7,720 nucleotides of DNA from Actinomycetota bacterium (GTDB lineage: Bacteria; Actinomycetota; Actinomycetes; Nanopelagicales; Nanopelagicaceae): NCBI GenBank assembly GCA_947490605.1, contig CANLHE010000029.1, positions 1 to 7,720 of the forward strand. The letters are read 5' to 3'. This document shows, piece after piece, positions 6,372 to 7,720 of the stretch. A program made the position numbers and the translations under genes. Under the pieces are notes generated by a model, which made no database searches, was not told the origin of the DNA, and worked only from the letters and a program-made list of their open reading frames with translations. Numbering within the stretch: position 1 is the stretch's first letter; the number at the start of each line of letters is the position of its first letter.

Positions 6372-7720
6372 TCAAAATGAACCAAGCCATTCAATTAACA
6401 ATCGAACCCCAAATCCAGTACCACCTTTAATATTCTCACCTGCATCTACTTCTGATCTTCCAGTGCCGGCAATATCAAGGTGCACCCAATTACGATCTCC
6501 CACAAATTTCTCCAAAAATAAAGCTGCTGTTACTGACCCGGCTGAGAAACCAAACTTATCGGCTAGATGATTAAAATCTGCTACATCGCTGGCCAACGCC
6601 ACCGAATAATCATCTACTAATGGCATATGCCAAACCTTTTCTCCTACTTTGTTGCCAACTTCATAAAGTTTTTTAGCAACCACTTTTTCCCGGGTATACA
6701 TCGCAGCATATTGACGACCTAGACCCAAAGTAGCCGCTCCAGTAAGTGTTGCCACATCAACTAAATAATCAGGCTCTAATTCTAAATCAGCATAAGCAAG
6801 TCCATCAGCTAGTACTAATCGTCCTTCAGCATCAGTATTTAATACTTCAACTGTTGTGCCACCAAAATGTTTAATTACATCAGATGGCCTTTGAGATGTT
6901 CCAGATAATGCATTCTCTGCTGCCATTAATAAAGTAGTTACTTTAACTTTTGGCTTTACCTTTGCCATTGCAACTGTTGCGCATAAAACTGCAGCAGCAC
7001 CGGCCATATCACTCTTCATCCCAATCATCGATTCATATGGTCGCTTAAGTGAAACTCCGCCGGTATCAAAAGTTATTCCCTTACCAACTAAAACAACATG
7101 TGGCCAATTACTGGATCCCTTTGGCGCATAACTTACTTCGATCAATCTAGGTCCTGGATTAGGCGATGAATTACCAACAGCCAACAAGCCACCAAACTCT
7201 TTTAATGCTCGCCCAGATTTAACAGTGATTGAAAGATCTGAATTTTTAGCAGCAGATACCATTGCAGTTGCTTGTTTTGCTAACCAATCTGGATTCTTAA
7301 TGTTTGACGGAGTGTGAATTAAATTACGAGCTTGCCATACAGATGATGCCAGGATTTCAGCATACTCGACCTCATCTTTATATTCACCATAAATCACAAA
7401 AGTTGGCTTCTTTTCTTTTTGTTCACTCTTTAATGAATATTGATAATTTGAAAGAATAAATGCAACACCCTGGGTAATTACTTTTTCTTTTTCAGTTGAT
7501 AGTGCGGAAAGTAGAACACAGTTCGTTCCTTTTATTTTTCTACCGATTGAGGTTGATGCCTTACGTAAATCATCATCGCTCTCATCACCTATACCTACTA
7601 AATAGATTCGAGTTAATGAACTGACTGATATTGGAACTTCAATGATCTCACCAGGCTTGGCTGTGAACTCTGGCCAATTATTAAGCTCAATATTTAAATC
7701 TAATTTTGTAAAATTAGAAA
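6372..7720 (-). CDS. pepA: Leucyl aminopeptidase, peptidase family M17 (N-terminus beyond right edge)
   Basis: The reading frame is open from the right edge, giving 448 residues; roughly 50 N-terminal residues are missing compared with the usual ~500. The N-terminal macro-like domain covers about residues 1-115 of the visible part (RIYLVGIGDESDDDLRKAS) and the catalytic domain the rest, from NLIHTPSNIKNPDWLA. All M17 active-site residues are visible (numbering from the edge): Lys213 and Asp218 in VGKGITFDTGG, Lys225 in SLKRP, Asp237 in MKSDMAGAA, and Asp296, Glu298 and Arg300 in NTDAEGRL. The enzyme is a two-metal (Zn/Mn) cytoplasmic hexamer that removes N-terminal residues from peptides, completing protein turnover and supplying amino acids. 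A GTG at 7397 is an internal valine codon, not the start, since homologous sequence continues upstream. The gene leads the visible minus-strand run, with the methyltransferase gene next. Confidence 0.95.
   Translation of the reverse strand, partial: SNFTKLDLNIELNNWPEFTAKPGEIIEVPISVSSLTRIYLVGIGDESDDDLRKASTSIGRKIKGTNCVLLSALSTEKEKVITQGVAFILSNYQYSLKSEQKEKKPTFVIYGEYKDEVEYAEILASSVWQARNLIHTPSNIKNPDWLAKQATAMVSAAKNSDLSITVKSGRALKEFGGLLAVGNSSPNPGPRLIEVSYAPKGSSNWPHVVLVGKGITFDTGGVSLKRPYESMIGMKSDMAGAAAVLCATVAMAKVKPKVKVTTLLMAAENALSGTSQRPSDVIKHFGGTTVEVLNTDAEGRLVLADGLAYADLELEPDYLVDVATLTGAATLGLGRQYAAMYTREKVVAKKLYEVGNKVGEKVWHMPLVDDYSVALASDVADFNHLADKFGFSAGSVTAALFLEKFVGDRNWVHLDIAGTGRSEVDAGENIKGGTGFGVRLLIEWLGSF

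Noticed and set aside
4994..6570. Plus-strand open frames at 4994-5296, 5945-6220 and 6340-6570
   Set aside because: They are antisense to htrA, the methyltransferase gene and pepA, whose catalytic motifs fix the real frames. They have no promoter, ribosome site or recognisable domain.
7395..7397. GTG at 7397 as the start of the aminopeptidase
   Set aside because: The same frame stays open to the window edge and encodes recognisable M17 N-terminal domain sequence, so this GTG is an internal valine.
1..7720. Mobile element, CRISPR array, phage, tRNA or toxin-antitoxin signals
   Set aside because: No transposase, integrase, spaced direct repeats, tRNA-like clover pattern or composition break was seen. 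The genes form a conserved actinobacterial core neighbourhood.

Overview
The window looks like chromosomal core sequence from a small-genome, AT-rich actinobacterium. The actinobacterial link rests on gene content and order: an M17 aminopeptidase, an Rv1220c-type O-methyltransferase, HtrA, TatB and Mrp, converging on a DUF1003 protein and an MgtE-N/CBS protein. From memory, this matches the neighbourhood of Mycobacterium tuberculosis Rv1220c to Rv1232c. The low GC (around 40% by eye), almost absent intergenic DNA and very short genes point to a streamlined lineage such as the freshwater acI/Nanopelagicales group. That placement is inference, not a database result.

Layout. (1) Bases 1-1363, minus strand: a DMT/EamA transporter directly followed by a PHP-domain phosphoesterase that leaves the left edge. 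(2) Bases 1364-1428: the only real intergenic gap, a 65-base divergent promoter region. (3) Bases 1429-3200, plus strand: a soluble PRC-barrel/MgtE-N/CBS protein and a DUF1003 membrane protein two bases downstream. (4) Bases 3197-7720, minus strand: a tightly packed run reading pepA (N-terminus off the right edge), O-methyltransferase, htrA, tatB, mrp. The two gene blocks converge and overlap by four bases at 3197-3200, where a probable intrinsic terminator for the minus-strand operon is embedded in coding sequence.

Working together: HtrA (envelope serine protease), TatB (twin-arginine export) and Mrp (Fe-S carrier) share junctions of 3 bases and -4 bases, suggesting translational coupling. 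PepA would recycle peptides in the cytoplasm. The MgtE-N/CBS protein has the sensory part of an MgtE magnesium channel but no pore, and it is coupled to a two-helix membrane protein. That pair is the most functionally open item here.

I see no mobile element, CRISPR array, RNA gene or phage-like segment, and no strong case for a wholly new system. No gene-free stretch exceeds 65 bases. The best second-look points are the apparent absence of the sigE/rseA genes next to htrA, the pore-less MgtE-like/DUF1003 pair, the methyltransferase lacking its usual metal-binding acid, and the coding-embedded terminator.
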